Shown here: piece after piece, positions 9,361 through 17,394 of the stretch | Layout of the letters: every line of letters starts with the position of its first letter | Position numbering within the stretch: the first letter of the stretch is position 1 | Source: Lachnospiraceae bacterium | GTDB taxonomy: Bacteria > Bacillota > Clostridia > Lachnospirales > Lachnospiraceae | Direction of reading: 5' to 3' | NCBI GenBank assembly: GCA_017544835.1 | Contig: JAFYDI010000004.1 | Span: 1 to 62,014 of the forward strand | DNA length: 62,014 bases | The notes under the pieces: model-generated | The model's input: only the letters and a program-made list of their open reading frames with translations | Database searches by the model: none | What the model was told of the DNA's origin: nothing | Position numbers and translations under genes: made by a program

Positions 9361-9389
9361 TTGCATGGCGATGAATTCGAGAGTACAAT
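9361..9389 (+). promoter_or_regulatory. predicted promoter of tRNA-Gly(CCC)
   Basis: TTGCAT (9361-9366) and TACAAT (9384-9389) are exactly 17 bp apart. Transcription would start near 9396, a few bases before the mature 5' end of the tRNA at 9402. Confidence 0.65.
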
Positions 9390-9401
9390 TTATCTTGTAT
9401 T

Positions 9402-9472
9402 GCAGATATAGTTCATCGGTAGAATGCGAGCTTCCCAAGCTTGAGAGGCGGGTTCGATTCCCGTTATCTGCT
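9402..9472 (+). tRNA. tRNA-Gly (anticodon CCC)
   Basis: A full cloverleaf can be drawn. The acceptor stem GCAGATA (9402-9408) pairs perfectly with TATCTGC (9465-9471). The D stem is GTTC/GAAT. The anticodon stem CGAGC/GCTTG holds the loop TTCCCAA, so positions 34-36 are CCC. The T stem GCGGG/CCCGT has the loop TTCGATT. The discriminator is T, as expected for bacterial glycine tRNA. The 3' CCA is not encoded. CCC reads GGG codons and is usually a secondary glycine tRNA. No terminator is seen before the kinase gene that starts 49 bp downstream. Confidence 0.93.
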
Positions 9473-9521
9473 TTTGCTTGGTTGAAACTTACGGGTTATG
9501 CATTGGGACGGAAGGACGACT

Positions 9522-11747
9522 ATGTATTACGTATTGATCGGAGTTCAGCTTTTAGCAATATCGTTTTCTATATTCAGTACCATTCTTTTAATAAGGCTTC
9601 AGAGCTCTATTGAGAACAGGTATCTGTTTATCTGTGCAATCTGTATCGATATTTATGCGGTAGGTTATCTCCAGGAGATGCTTGTCGGTACTGAGGATGG
9701 TATACGAATCGCACTGTCGTTTGAGTACTGCGGTCTTGCTTTTACCGCTCTTGCTTATGCTCTCTTTATTTTCAAGTATTGTAATGTTAAGGAAATTCCA
9801 AGGTGGATACCGAAGGTTCTGTTTCTGTACTGCCTTTTTGTGATGCTTTCAGTTCAGGCGGGCTCGCTTACGAAGCTGTATTACAGCGACTTCTGGGTTT
9901 CGGAGGAAGGATTCTTCCCTCATGCCGCGACGAGTAAGACTCCGCTTTATTATTCTTTTGTAGTATTCCAGGTGGGCATGATAATTGCCAGCGCAACCGC
10001 AATCCAGATAAGACGCAAAAGAACACAGAACGCCCATGAAAAGCGTAAATTAATGATTCTTTTCCTTGAAAGCCTTATGCCGATTATCGGCCTTGTGGGA
10101 ACGGTTACGCTTAATCTCGGCGGCTGGGATCCAAGCCCGTTACTTCTTAGTATTCTTGTCACATCGGTAAGCTTAACGCTTCGAGGAGGTCAGTTCTACG
10201 ACACGGTTTCTTTTGCGGTACAAAATCTGTTTGAGAACGTCGGTAGCCCCGTAATTGTGGCGGACATTTCCAAGAACTATTTAAGCAGCAACAAAGCCTG
10301 CGACAGAGTATTCCCGGAGCTTAAGAACTGGAGAGGCGGACACAGTCTTTCAGACCTTGGAGTGGACCTCTTCGCAGATTCGTCGAGCGCCGACTTTGAG
10401 AGAGCCGGACGTTATTATAAGAGTTCTTTTACCAAGCTTATCGAGCGCGGAAGACATATAGGCTACACCATCGTTATTACCGATAATACCGACGATAAGG
10501 TAGCGGTAGAGAGCATGAGACACCTCATGGAAGCAGCGGATGCGGCCAATGAGGCAAAGAGTACATTCCTGGCCAACATGAGCCATGAGATTCGTACTCC
10601 TCTTAATGCGATTATCGGTATGTCCGAGCTTTCGGAGCGCGAGGTTTCGGAGAGCGTCATTCGTGAGTATAACGGCCAGATTAAGGCTGCGGGCAAGATG
10701 CTTCTTGAAATCGTTAATGACGTCCTCGACTTTTCGAAGGCCGAGTCCAACAAGCTTGAACTGGTACCTGTGGAGTTTGATACGGCGGACTTCCTCGACA
10801 GTATTATCAACGTCATCAATTCGCGTATCGGGGACAAGCCCATCGATTTCTTGGTAGACATTAATCCGAATATTCCAAAGACCCTTTACGGCGACGATGT
10901 TCATATCAGACAGATTATTATGAACCTTCTCTCCAATGCGGAGAAGTTCACCAATACCGGACATATTAAGTTCACACTCGATGCCGACAGCGACGGAATT
11001 ATCGTACGCCTCAAGGGCTCGGTTGAAGACACCGGTATAGGCATCAAGGAAGAAGACAAGAAAAAGCTTTTCACCGCCTTCCAGCAGCTTGACGGTAAGA
11101 AGAATCGTCGTACCGAAGGAAGCGGTCTTGGACTTGCGATTTTTGCCCAGCTCGTTACTCTTATGAACGGTACTTACAGGCTTGAGAGTGAGTATGGCAA
11201 GGGAAGTACATTCTTCTTTGAGATAGATGTGGGATGCATTAATTCGGCTCCTTTTGCCAACTCCATAAGAGAGTGCGTGAACGTTCGCAAGATGCCCGCG
11301 TTCTCGCTTTACAAGACCAAGACGGAAGAGGAAGACGCCAAGGAGAACTCTGTTCCTTCGACGATTCCCGACTACTCCGCTTACAATATTCTGGTGGTGG
11401 ATGACAATAAGGTTAACGTTAAGGTGCTTTCGGCCTTCCTTAAACACTTCAAGGTAACGGCGGATGCGGCTTTATCCGGCGCCGAGGCCCTTGAGATGGT
11501 TAAGCAAAAGAAATACGACCTCATCTTTATGGACCACATGATGCCCGATATGGATGGTGTGGAGACTTCCAAGCGCATCAGAGCGATGGACGACAGATAT
11601 TATCACGACGCACCGATTATCGCTTGTACAGCGAACGTTGTTAAGGGTGTTGAGGAAATGTTCATTGCGGCGGGCATGAATGACTTTGTGCCCAAGCCCA
11701 TCCAGCTTGAGGTATTGCAGGAGAAGATGGCAAGATTTCTTAAGTAG
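9522..11747 (+). CDS. hybrid histidine kinase with 7TM sensor and receiver domain
   Basis: About 741 residues. I chose ATG 9522 (MYYVLIGVQLL) because AAGGA lies 5 bp upstream; an in-frame ATG at 9498 would add eight residues. Domains in order are seven hydrophobic helices (about 1-215), a PAS-like segment (about 220-320), a HisKA domain with SHEIRTPLNAI (phosphoacceptor His355), a HATPase domain with NLLSNAEKFT, DTGIGI and GSGLGLAI, and a receiver domain with ILVVDDNKVNV and FMDHMMPDMDG (Asp671). It should autophosphorylate and pass phosphate to its own receiver. There is no HPt domain or DNA-binding output here, so a partner must be encoded elsewhere. It follows the tRNA without an obvious promoter of its own. 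The neighbouring cyclases suggest a shared signalling locus. Confidence 0.92.
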   Translation: MYYVLIGVQLLAISFSIFSTILLIRLQSSIENRYLFICAICIDIYAVGYLQEMLVGTEDGIRIALSFEYCGLAFTALAYALFIFKYCNVKEIPRWIPKVLFLYCLFVMLSVQAGSLTKLYYSDFWVSEEGFFPHAATSKTPLYYSFVVFQVGMIIASATAIQIRRKRTQNAHEKRKLMILFLESLMPIIGLVGTVTLNLGGWDPSPLLLSILVTSVSLTLRGGQFYDTVSFAVQNLFENVGSPVIVADISKNYLSSNKACDRVFPELKNWRGGHSLSDLGVDLFADSSSADFERAGRYYKSSFTKLIERGRHIGYTIVITDNTDDKVAVESMRHLMEAADAANEAKSTFLANMSHEIRTPLNAIIGMSELSEREVSESVIREYNGQIKAAGKMLLEIVNDVLDFSKAESNKLELVPVEFDTADFLDSIINVINSRIGDKPIDFLVDINPNIPKTLYGDDVHIRQIIMNLLSNAEKFTNTGHIKFTLDADSDGIIVRLKGSVEDTGIGIKEEDKKKLFTAFQQLDGKKNRRTEGSGLGLAIFAQLVTLMNGTYRLESEYGKGSTFFFEIDVGCINSAPFANSIRECVNVRKMPAFSLYKTKTEEEDAKENSVPSTIPDYSAYNILVVDDNKVNVKVLSAFLKHFKVTADAALSGAEALEMVKQKKYDLIFMDHMMPDMDGVETSKRIRAMDDRYYHDAPIIACTANVVKGVEEMFIAAGMNDFVPKPIQLEVLQEKMARFLK

Positions 11748-11755
11748 GTAATATA

Positions 11756-11764
11756 TGGTATAAT
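11756..11764 (+). promoter_or_regulatory. extended -10 promoter for the ROK kinase gene
   Basis: TGGTATAAT is a perfect extended -10 element (TGnTATAAT); the -35 region is poor. The start point would be near 11771, inside the 5' arm of the terminator that ends the kinase transcript. No other room for a promoter exists before the ROK gene. Confidence 0.5.
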
Positions 11765-11768
11765 TAAG

Positions 11769-11794
11769 GGCGCGACAGCAAGTCGCGCCTTTTT
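11769..11794 (+). terminator. intrinsic terminator of the hybrid kinase transcript
   Basis: A perfect 8-bp stem GGCGCGAC / GTCGCGCC with a 5-nt loop is followed by five T residues. The ROK gene begins 25 bp further on. Confidence 0.88.
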
Positions 11795-11819
11795 AATGTT
11801 ACGATTTTGGAGGGTGAGC

Positions 11820-12680
11820 ATGAGAATAGGAGCGTTAGAGGCCGGCGGCACCAAAATGGTGTGCGCAATCGGCGACGAACTTGGAAATATATATGATAAA
11901 GTGACCATACCGACGGAGACTCCCGATGAGACCATGCCTAAGATGATTGAGTATTTTAAGAATGCCCACATCGATGCGCTGGGAATAGGATGCTTCGGAC
12001 CGGTGTGCCTTGACAAATCGGATGCCCATTACGGGTATATTACATCTACGCCCAAGATTGCGTGGCGCAGCTACGACATTGTGGGAGCGTTTGAAGCATC
12101 GCTCGGTGTGCCGGTGGGATTCGATACCGATGTGAATGCGGCGTGCCTTGGTGAGGTGAGCTTCGGAAGCGCTTCGGGGCTTTCGGATGTTTTGTATCTT
12201 ACTGTCGGCACGGGTATCGGTGCGGGAATCTATACGGGCGGAAAGCTCCTGCATGGCAATCTGCATCCGGAGGCGGGACATATTCTTTTGCGACGTCATC
12301 CGTCAGATACGTATGCAGGCAAGTGCCCTTATCACAAGGATTGCTTCGAAGGACTCGCGGCGGGACCTGCGATAGAAGAGAGATATGGTGTGTCGGCCCG
12401 TGAGCTGTCTGATGCTACTGCCTGGGACATTGAAGCATATTATATAGCTCAGGCACTGGTGTCTTATATATTGATTCTTGCTCCGCAGAAGATAATTCTC
12501 GGCGGCGGCGTAATGCATAAGACTGAGCTGTTCCCGATGATACGTGAGCATGTCGTAAAGATTTTAAATGGGTACATTGTCACCCGCGAGCTTAAGGACA
12601 TAGAAGAGTACATCGTACCGGCAAGCCTTAACGATGAGCAGGGAATTAAGGGATGCCTGGTGCTGGGAAGAGATGCATAG
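11820..12680 (+). CDS. ROK-family fructokinase/glucokinase
   Basis: A 286-residue sugar kinase of the ROK family. The start at 11820 is chosen because GGAGGGTGA lies just upstream; a longer frame from 11796 would overlap the terminator. It shows an N-terminal phosphate-binding strand GALEAGGTK, DTDVNAACLGE, the ATP-binding stretch LTVGTGIGAGIYTGG, and the ROK zinc site HPEAGHILLRRH with CPYHKDC and EGLAAGPAIEERYG. This set is typical of the fructokinase branch (YdhR/GmuE-like), which phosphorylates fructose and sometimes glucose or mannose with ATP. It acts in the cytoplasm. It stands alone between a kinase terminator and a convergent peptidase gene, so its pathway is not shown by the context. 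A GH13_18 phosphorylase that could release fructose lies 13 kb away. Confidence 0.88.
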   Translation: MRIGALEAGGTKMVCAIGDELGNIYDKVTIPTETPDETMPKMIEYFKNAHIDALGIGCFGPVCLDKSDAHYGYITSTPKIAWRSYDIVGAFEASLGVPVGFDTDVNAACLGEVSFGSASGLSDVLYLTVGTGIGAGIYTGGKLLHGNLHPEAGHILLRRHPSDTYAGKCPYHKDCFEGLAAGPAIEERYGVSARELSDATAWDIEAYYIAQALVSYILILAPQKIILGGGVMHKTELFPMIREHVVKILNGYIVTRELKDIEEYIVPASLNDEQGIKGCLVLGRDA

Positions 12681-12688
12681 AAATTAAA

Positions 12689-12722
12689 AGAGCCTGTATC
12701 ACATTAGCGAGATACAGGCTCT
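12689..12722 (-). terminator. intrinsic terminator between convergent genes
   Basis: A perfect 12-bp stem AGAGCCTGTATC / GATACAGGCTCT with a 10-nt loop. The T run (TTTTAATTT) is on the minus strand, so it mainly ends the peptidase gene. It may also act for the ROK gene. Confidence 0.85.
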
Positions 12723-12726
12723 GAAT

Positions 12727-15387
12727 TTAATCTAAGAATTTCCAGAAATCATAGGCCGTTGATTCCGTTGCCTGCCATATAAAGAACAGATGGCGCAAGG
12801 ATATGCTGCTAAGGCCGTTGTAAAAGCCTTCTTTTAGCTCGTTGTCGGCAGGTAGAAATTCTTTTATTATTTCCATCCTGGTTTTTGAGATTCTCTTGTA
12901 TTCTATACTCCAGACTCGACGAAAGCGTGCTCCGGCGGCTTTGTCAAATTCGGCATTTAATTGTGCCAGTTTAGAATCTATTTTGGCCTTATCCTCTTCG
13001 CTTAACTTTCCGCCTACTTCATAAATGGTCAGACCTTTTCCGAAAAGAGCAAATTCTAAGGGGTTGGCACATACCAGATATTCGTGAATTTCATCGTCAT
13101 CATAGATGATGTCTCCGGAAATGGATTCACCGGAAGTATAGTAATATACGAATTCGTCGTCGGTAATGTTGACTTTGTCAAACTCTCTTGCCATATCTTG
13201 AATCTGCGCTGTGGAGCACCCGTTTTTATCGGCTGCGACCAATACCAGACGTCGGGCATCTTTCATGGTAGAATCGCCCTTTAATCCCAGCATGCTATCA
13301 AAATATATTTTGGCAATCATATCGTCCGAGATTATCTTCTTTTTGTGAATCTCATATGCAACATGGCTAAAAGGAACAGAACGGGAATGTTCATCATTAA
13401 CTTTTTTGTCAAGCCACGTGTTTCTGTATTCAATACAAGCCTCATCAAGGGAATTATCGGAATATCCCACAGGTTTGGGGCAATAAACGGTACATGCAAT
13501 AAAAGAATCCGGTATAAAGCGGTCGCTCTTGTTGAAGGTTACAGGATCGCGGTGAACTGTAGGCGTTCCTTCGCATGAATTGATACCGACAAACCATTCA
13601 TCCTGGTTGGTAATAATACAACCCATGATATCGGCATAAGCTTCATCCAGAGCTGCCAGATCGCATTCTTTATTATTTCCGTATCCGTCCTTGATTCGCG
13701 CTTCGAATACGGCATGCGTATATTCATGACACAATACAAGGGCGTCGGATGCCCAAGTATAGTCTAACCGTTTGTCCAAGATACTCTTGTTATATGCGTT
13801 CTTCTTGCCGACCTTTAAAGGTTGTCCGATACGGATGACTTTATCTTCGGATATCCAGCTCGCGTTATCTTGTTTAAAATTTATGATTATGGGAATAACT
13901 GTTCCTTTTCCGTCATAGGAATGCCAATTCAATTGTTTTGTATAATAATCATATGCCTGCACAATTGATTTATAGGCTTCTGCTCCGACAAAAGCAGCAT
14001 CTGCTGTTTTATTCCCTGCAAACTCACGATAATAGTTCGGGGATTCTATTGGCAGATACTTGTAATTTTTTCCTTTAATAACAATTTGTCGACCGGAATC
14101 TATAATATAATATTTATTGCTATCCAGTCCATCAAATAAGCCGGGTTCATATTGCACAAGGTCAAAATTAAGAGGATTGCCACGTTCATCTTTTGTCGCA
14201 ACAGGTGTTACGGTCTTGGGCTCTTTTTTCGGTATGGTATAATACTTGCAACTATCCGAAAACTCGAGCAAATCGCCGGTGCCAAGCGATACGATTGCAG
14301 AATACTCGTTATCGAGCCATAATACACTATATGATTTACACAATTCTTTTTTGTAAATAAAGGTGTCGGTCTCCGTTACATAAACTTTATCTGTGCCCAT
14401 TTCGCTCATGACATACTGCGTTAATATTTCCTGAGGGTCGACGCCTGAGTTTTTGATGGAGATATTGCTTAAATCTTCGGCAACGCCGTTGGTTATTTTA
14501 TAAACGCTGAAATCCCTGGTATGTACCGAAATAAAGATAAAACTGTTCTTTATTCTGTAGCCTTCATAGAATGCCGCAAGGGTATAGGTGCTTGAATCAA
14601 CAGAATTGTCCAAACTCCAAAAAGCAAATTCGATATTATCGGGAATGGATAATACACTTCTGTAATCATTAGCCAGTTTTTCGGCATCTTCTTTGGTGTA
14701 TATAAAGGAGTCTTCAAATTCACCGTAAAGATAATCAATTCTTCCCGACTCCTTGTTTGCACACATTTCCATCTTGAGCGGATAAGTTGAATCCATTACG
14801 GAAGAAACTGAAATCGGAACATTGGCGGCAGAGGAGCTTGTGGGGATTACCGTTACCTCAAAGTCTTTTTTCGCCGATCCAAGGAATCGCTTGATTTGCA
14901 TGGTAAGAGTAACTCTTACGGCTTTTCCTTCGGGCCTTGTTACGGCAGCCGTGCCGTCCGACCTAAGTCTGACGGATGTACTGCTGCTTGTCCAATGAAC
15001 ATCAATAACTTTTTTGCCGCATGTAAACGATGACTCATATAAAAAATCCTGTGTGACGTACCCTTCACTGTCTTCTTCGGAAAAAGAAAAAGGATACTGC
15101 ACAATTACCTTGTCAAGGTCTTTCTCTGCTATCGAATTACAGAGCTTCCTTGTCAGAATGAATGAAGCTATCACTATAAAAACAATAAGCAAAAACTTGA
15201 GAAAGCCGTGCTTTCGTTTTTTCTTGACCGGAGCAGGCGCGGGAGCTGGTGCAGGCGCAGGCGCAGGGGTAGGTGCAGGCGCGGGTGTAGGTGTAGGTGC
15301 GGACATTTCTCCACATTTGGCGCCGCATTTTCCGCAGAAATTGTCTCCTTCATTCATCGGATTTCCACATTTTGTACAATAATTCAT
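12727..15387 (-). CDS. membrane-anchored M4-like zinc metallopeptidase with N-terminal zinc ribbon
   Basis: An 886-residue protein of unusual design. Residues 1-30 form a zinc ribbon (CTKCGNPMNEGDNFCGKCG). Residues about 31-56 are a Pro-Ala-Thr repeat. One membrane helix follows at about 62-82. The large outer part contains H554-E-Y-T-H558 and a downstream E582xxxD586 (DEAYADI), matching the HExxH...ExxxD zinc site of thermolysin-like M4 peptidases, and a later EHSRSVPFSHVAYEI that may hold the second catalytic His. Residues about 190-400 look like propeptide-type beta/alpha modules. The topology would place the ribbon inside the cell and the peptidase outside. The overall length is about 1.6 times that of a typical M4 precursor. 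The substrate is unknown. The gene appears monocistronic. Confidence 0.8.
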   Translation of the reverse strand: MNYCTKCGNPMNEGDNFCGKCGAKCGEMSAPTPTPAPAPTPAPAPAPAPAPAPVKKKRKHGFLKFLLIVFIVIASFILTRKLCNSIAEKDLDKVIVQYPFSFSEEDSEGYVTQDFLYESSFTCGKKVIDVHWTSSSTSVRLRSDGTAAVTRPEGKAVRVTLTMQIKRFLGSAKKDFEVTVIPTSSSAANVPISVSSVMDSTYPLKMEMCANKESGRIDYLYGEFEDSFIYTKEDAEKLANDYRSVLSIPDNIEFAFWSLDNSVDSSTYTLAAFYEGYRIKNSFIFISVHTRDFSVYKITNGVAEDLSNISIKNSGVDPQEILTQYVMSEMGTDKVYVTETDTFIYKKELCKSYSVLWLDNEYSAIVSLGTGDLLEFSDSCKYYTIPKKEPKTVTPVATKDERGNPLNFDLVQYEPGLFDGLDSNKYYIIDSGRQIVIKGKNYKYLPIESPNYYREFAGNKTADAAFVGAEAYKSIVQAYDYYTKQLNWHSYDGKGTVIPIIINFKQDNASWISEDKVIRIGQPLKVGKKNAYNKSILDKRLDYTWASDALVLCHEYTHAVFEARIKDGYGNNKECDLAALDEAYADIMGCIITNQDEWFVGINSCEGTPTVHRDPVTFNKSDRFIPDSFIACTVYCPKPVGYSDNSLDEACIEYRNTWLDKKVNDEHSRSVPFSHVAYEIHKKKIISDDMIAKIYFDSMLGLKGDSTMKDARRLVLVAADKNGCSTAQIQDMAREFDKVNITDDEFVYYYTSGESISGDIIYDDDEIHEYLVCANPLEFALFGKGLTIYEVGGKLSEEDKAKIDSKLAQLNAEFDKAAGARFRRVWSIEYKRISKTRMEIIKEFLPADNELKEGFYNGLSSISLRHLFFIWQATESTAYDFWKFLD
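15233..15302 (-). repeat. hexanucleotide-like repeat encoding the Pro-Ala linker
   Basis: Imperfect GCNCCN units on the minus strand encode alternating Ala and Pro between the zinc ribbon and the membrane helix of the peptidase. Codons vary, so the repeat is held at the protein level rather than as a perfect tract. Confidence 0.8.
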
Positions 15388-15642
15388 AAATTCACCTTCG
15401 GGATTTTATATAAGAATTTTTTGCAGTCGTATACCGACTCTTAAGTATAATATAACTTTTGCATTAGCAGTATGTAATATAAGAGCCATAAGAGATATTT
15501 ATTTTGAAAAAGTGGAATGGTATAGCGTGATAGCCAAAAAGCTCTGATTACATTTGTGCAAAAAGTATGTACATTTTGTATTACATTCTTTAATCCGATG
15601 GGTATATCATATAGTCAGTGAAAATGGATTAGGAGAAAAGAT

Positions 15643-17394
15643 ATGAGTGTAATCAAGAAACTGGCGCCCAAGATCGATGGGTACCGAAAAGAGACGATAC
15701 TCACTCCGACGTTTATGCTTGGAGAAGTAGCGCTTGAATGTATTATTCCTTATGTTATGGCCACGCTCATTGATGAAATGACCGGCGCATCTTTGACACC
15801 CGTGCTCAAATACGGAGCAATTCTTGTGGTGTTGGCTTGCTTTTCTTTGTTCTGCGGTATGAATTCCGCAAAGTTTGCGGCGACTGCTTCGGCGGGCTTT
15901 GCCAAGAACCTGCGAAGAGATTTGTTCTACAGAACGATGGATTTTTCTTTTGAGGATATAGACAAGTTCTCGTCCTCATCGCTTGTTACAAGACTTACGA
16001 ATGATGTTACGCAGCTTCAGATGGCCTTCCAGATGCTTATCAGAATGGCGGTTCGTACGCCGCTTATGCTGATATTCTCTGTCTGCATGGCTTTCTCTAT
16101 CAACAATAAGATGGCGTGGATTTTTGTGGGCATCATTCCTTTCCTGGGAATCGCTTTGTACACGATTTTCCGTGTGGCACACCCTATATTTAAGAGAATA
16201 TTCAAGAAATACGATGCGCTTAACAACTCCGTGCAGGAGAACGTTGCGGGTATCCGCGTAGTTAAAGCATTTGTACGAGAAGACTATGAGCAAAAGAAAT
16301 TCAACGCGGCATCCGAAGAAGTTCGAAAGGATTTCACCCATGCCGAGAAGATTCTCGCCCTTAACAATCCTTGCATGCTCTTTAGCATCAAGGTGACGGT
16401 ACTTCTTGTGTGCTGGTTTGCGGCCAAGATTATTATCGGCACCAACGGAACAGAGCTTACGACGGGTCAGCTGTCATCACTTATCGCTTACGGCGTGCAG
16501 ATTCTTTCGTCGCTAATGATGCTTTCCATGGTATTCATTCAGATGACCTTCTCGGCAGAGGCGGGCAACCGTGTATGCGAGGTGCTTGACCATGAGTCGG
16601 CGCTTAAGTCTCCCGTGGGCGGTTTGACGGAAGTTAAGGACGGAAGCATTGAGTTTGACCATGTTTCCTTCAGGTACAGACCCGATTCGAGACGTACGGC
16701 ACTTACCGATATCAATCTTAAGATTGAGTCAGGTCAGACCATCGGTATTATCGGTTCCACCGGTTCATCTAAGACTACGCTTATTCAGCTTATTTCAAGA
16801 CTTTACGATGTTACCAAAGGCGCTGTTCGAGTAGGCGGCAGAGATGTGCGGGATTATGATTTGGAGGCACTTCGCGACCAGGTGGCAGTGGTGCTTCAGA
16901 AGAACATTCTTTTTTCGGGAACGGTCAAAGAAAACTTACGATGGGGCAACAAAGAAGCTTCCGACGAGGAACTTGTACGCGTATGTAAGCTTGCTCATGC
17001 AGACGAATTCGTACAGCAGATGCCCGATAAATACGACACTATGTTAAGTCAGGGCGGTACCAACGTATCCGGCGGACAGAAGCAGAGACTTTGTATTGCA
17101 AGAGCCCTTCTTAAGAAGCCTAAGATTTTGATTCTTGACGATTCTACCAGCGCAGTCGACACCAAGACCGATGCGCTTATAAGACGCGCGCTCAAGGACG
17201 AGATACCCGCTACCACGAAGCTTATTATTGCGCAGCGTGTAAGCTCCATTGAGGACAGCGATGTAATAATCGTTCTCGACGGCGGCAAGATTTCCGAGAT
17301 GGGAACTCATGCGGAACTTATGCAGCACGGAGGTATCTACAGAGAAATCTACGATACCCAGACTTCCGGAAAGGAGGTGGCTGCCAATGCCTAG
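15643..17394 (+). CDS. ABC exporter subunit with degenerate ATPase site
   Basis: A 583-residue half-transporter. Six membrane helices occupy about 20-305 and the ATPase domain about 335-570. Several key residues are altered: the Walker A motif reads GSTGSSKTT, with Ser at the penultimate Gly; the Walker B motif ends LILDDST, with Asp in place of the catalytic Glu; and the H-loop reads IIAQRVSS, with Gln instead of His. The signature SGGQKQR is intact. This is the pattern of the degenerate half of heterodimeric exporters such as BmrC/BmrD-type and TM287/288. The partner gene overlaps its end by 8 bp. Substrates of such pairs include drugs, lipids or peptides; none is indicated here. AGGAGAAAAG precedes the ATG. 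Confidence 0.92.
   Translation: MSVIKKLAPKIDGYRKETILTPTFMLGEVALECIIPYVMATLIDEMTGASLTPVLKYGAILVVLACFSLFCGMNSAKFAATASAGFAKNLRRDLFYRTMDFSFEDIDKFSSSSLVTRLTNDVTQLQMAFQMLIRMAVRTPLMLIFSVCMAFSINNKMAWIFVGIIPFLGIALYTIFRVAHPIFKRIFKKYDALNNSVQENVAGIRVVKAFVREDYEQKKFNAASEEVRKDFTHAEKILALNNPCMLFSIKVTVLLVCWFAAKIIIGTNGTELTTGQLSSLIAYGVQILSSLMMLSMVFIQMTFSAEAGNRVCEVLDHESALKSPVGGLTEVKDGSIEFDHVSFRYRPDSRRTALTDINLKIESGQTIGIIGSTGSSKTTLIQLISRLYDVTKGAVRVGGRDVRDYDLEALRDQVAVVLQKNILFSGTVKENLRWGNKEASDEELVRVCKLAHADEFVQQMPDKYDTMLSQGGTNVSGGQKQRLCIARALLKKPKILILDDSTSAVDTKTDALIRRALKDEIPATTKLIIAQRVSSIEDSDVIIVLDGGKISEMGTHAELMQHGGIYREIYDTQTSGKEVAANA

Noticed and set aside
10350-11447. 365-codon open frame on the minus strand inside the hybrid histidine kinase gene
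   Set aside because: It is antisense to clear HisKA/HATPase/REC motifs, has no ribosome site and no recognisable domain. Long antisense frames are common opposite genes with this codon use.
15014-15382. 122-codon plus-strand Gly/Ala-rich frame opposite the peptidase N-terminus
   Set aside because: It is the reverse reading of the Pro-Ala linker repeat, not an independent gene.
16741-16780. Inactivating mutation in the Walker A motif of the first ABC exporter subunit (GSTGSSKTT)
   Set aside because: The Gly-to-Ser change recurs in the degenerate halves of heterodimeric exporters, and the Asp and Gln changes in Walker B and H-loop fit that class, so it is a family trait.
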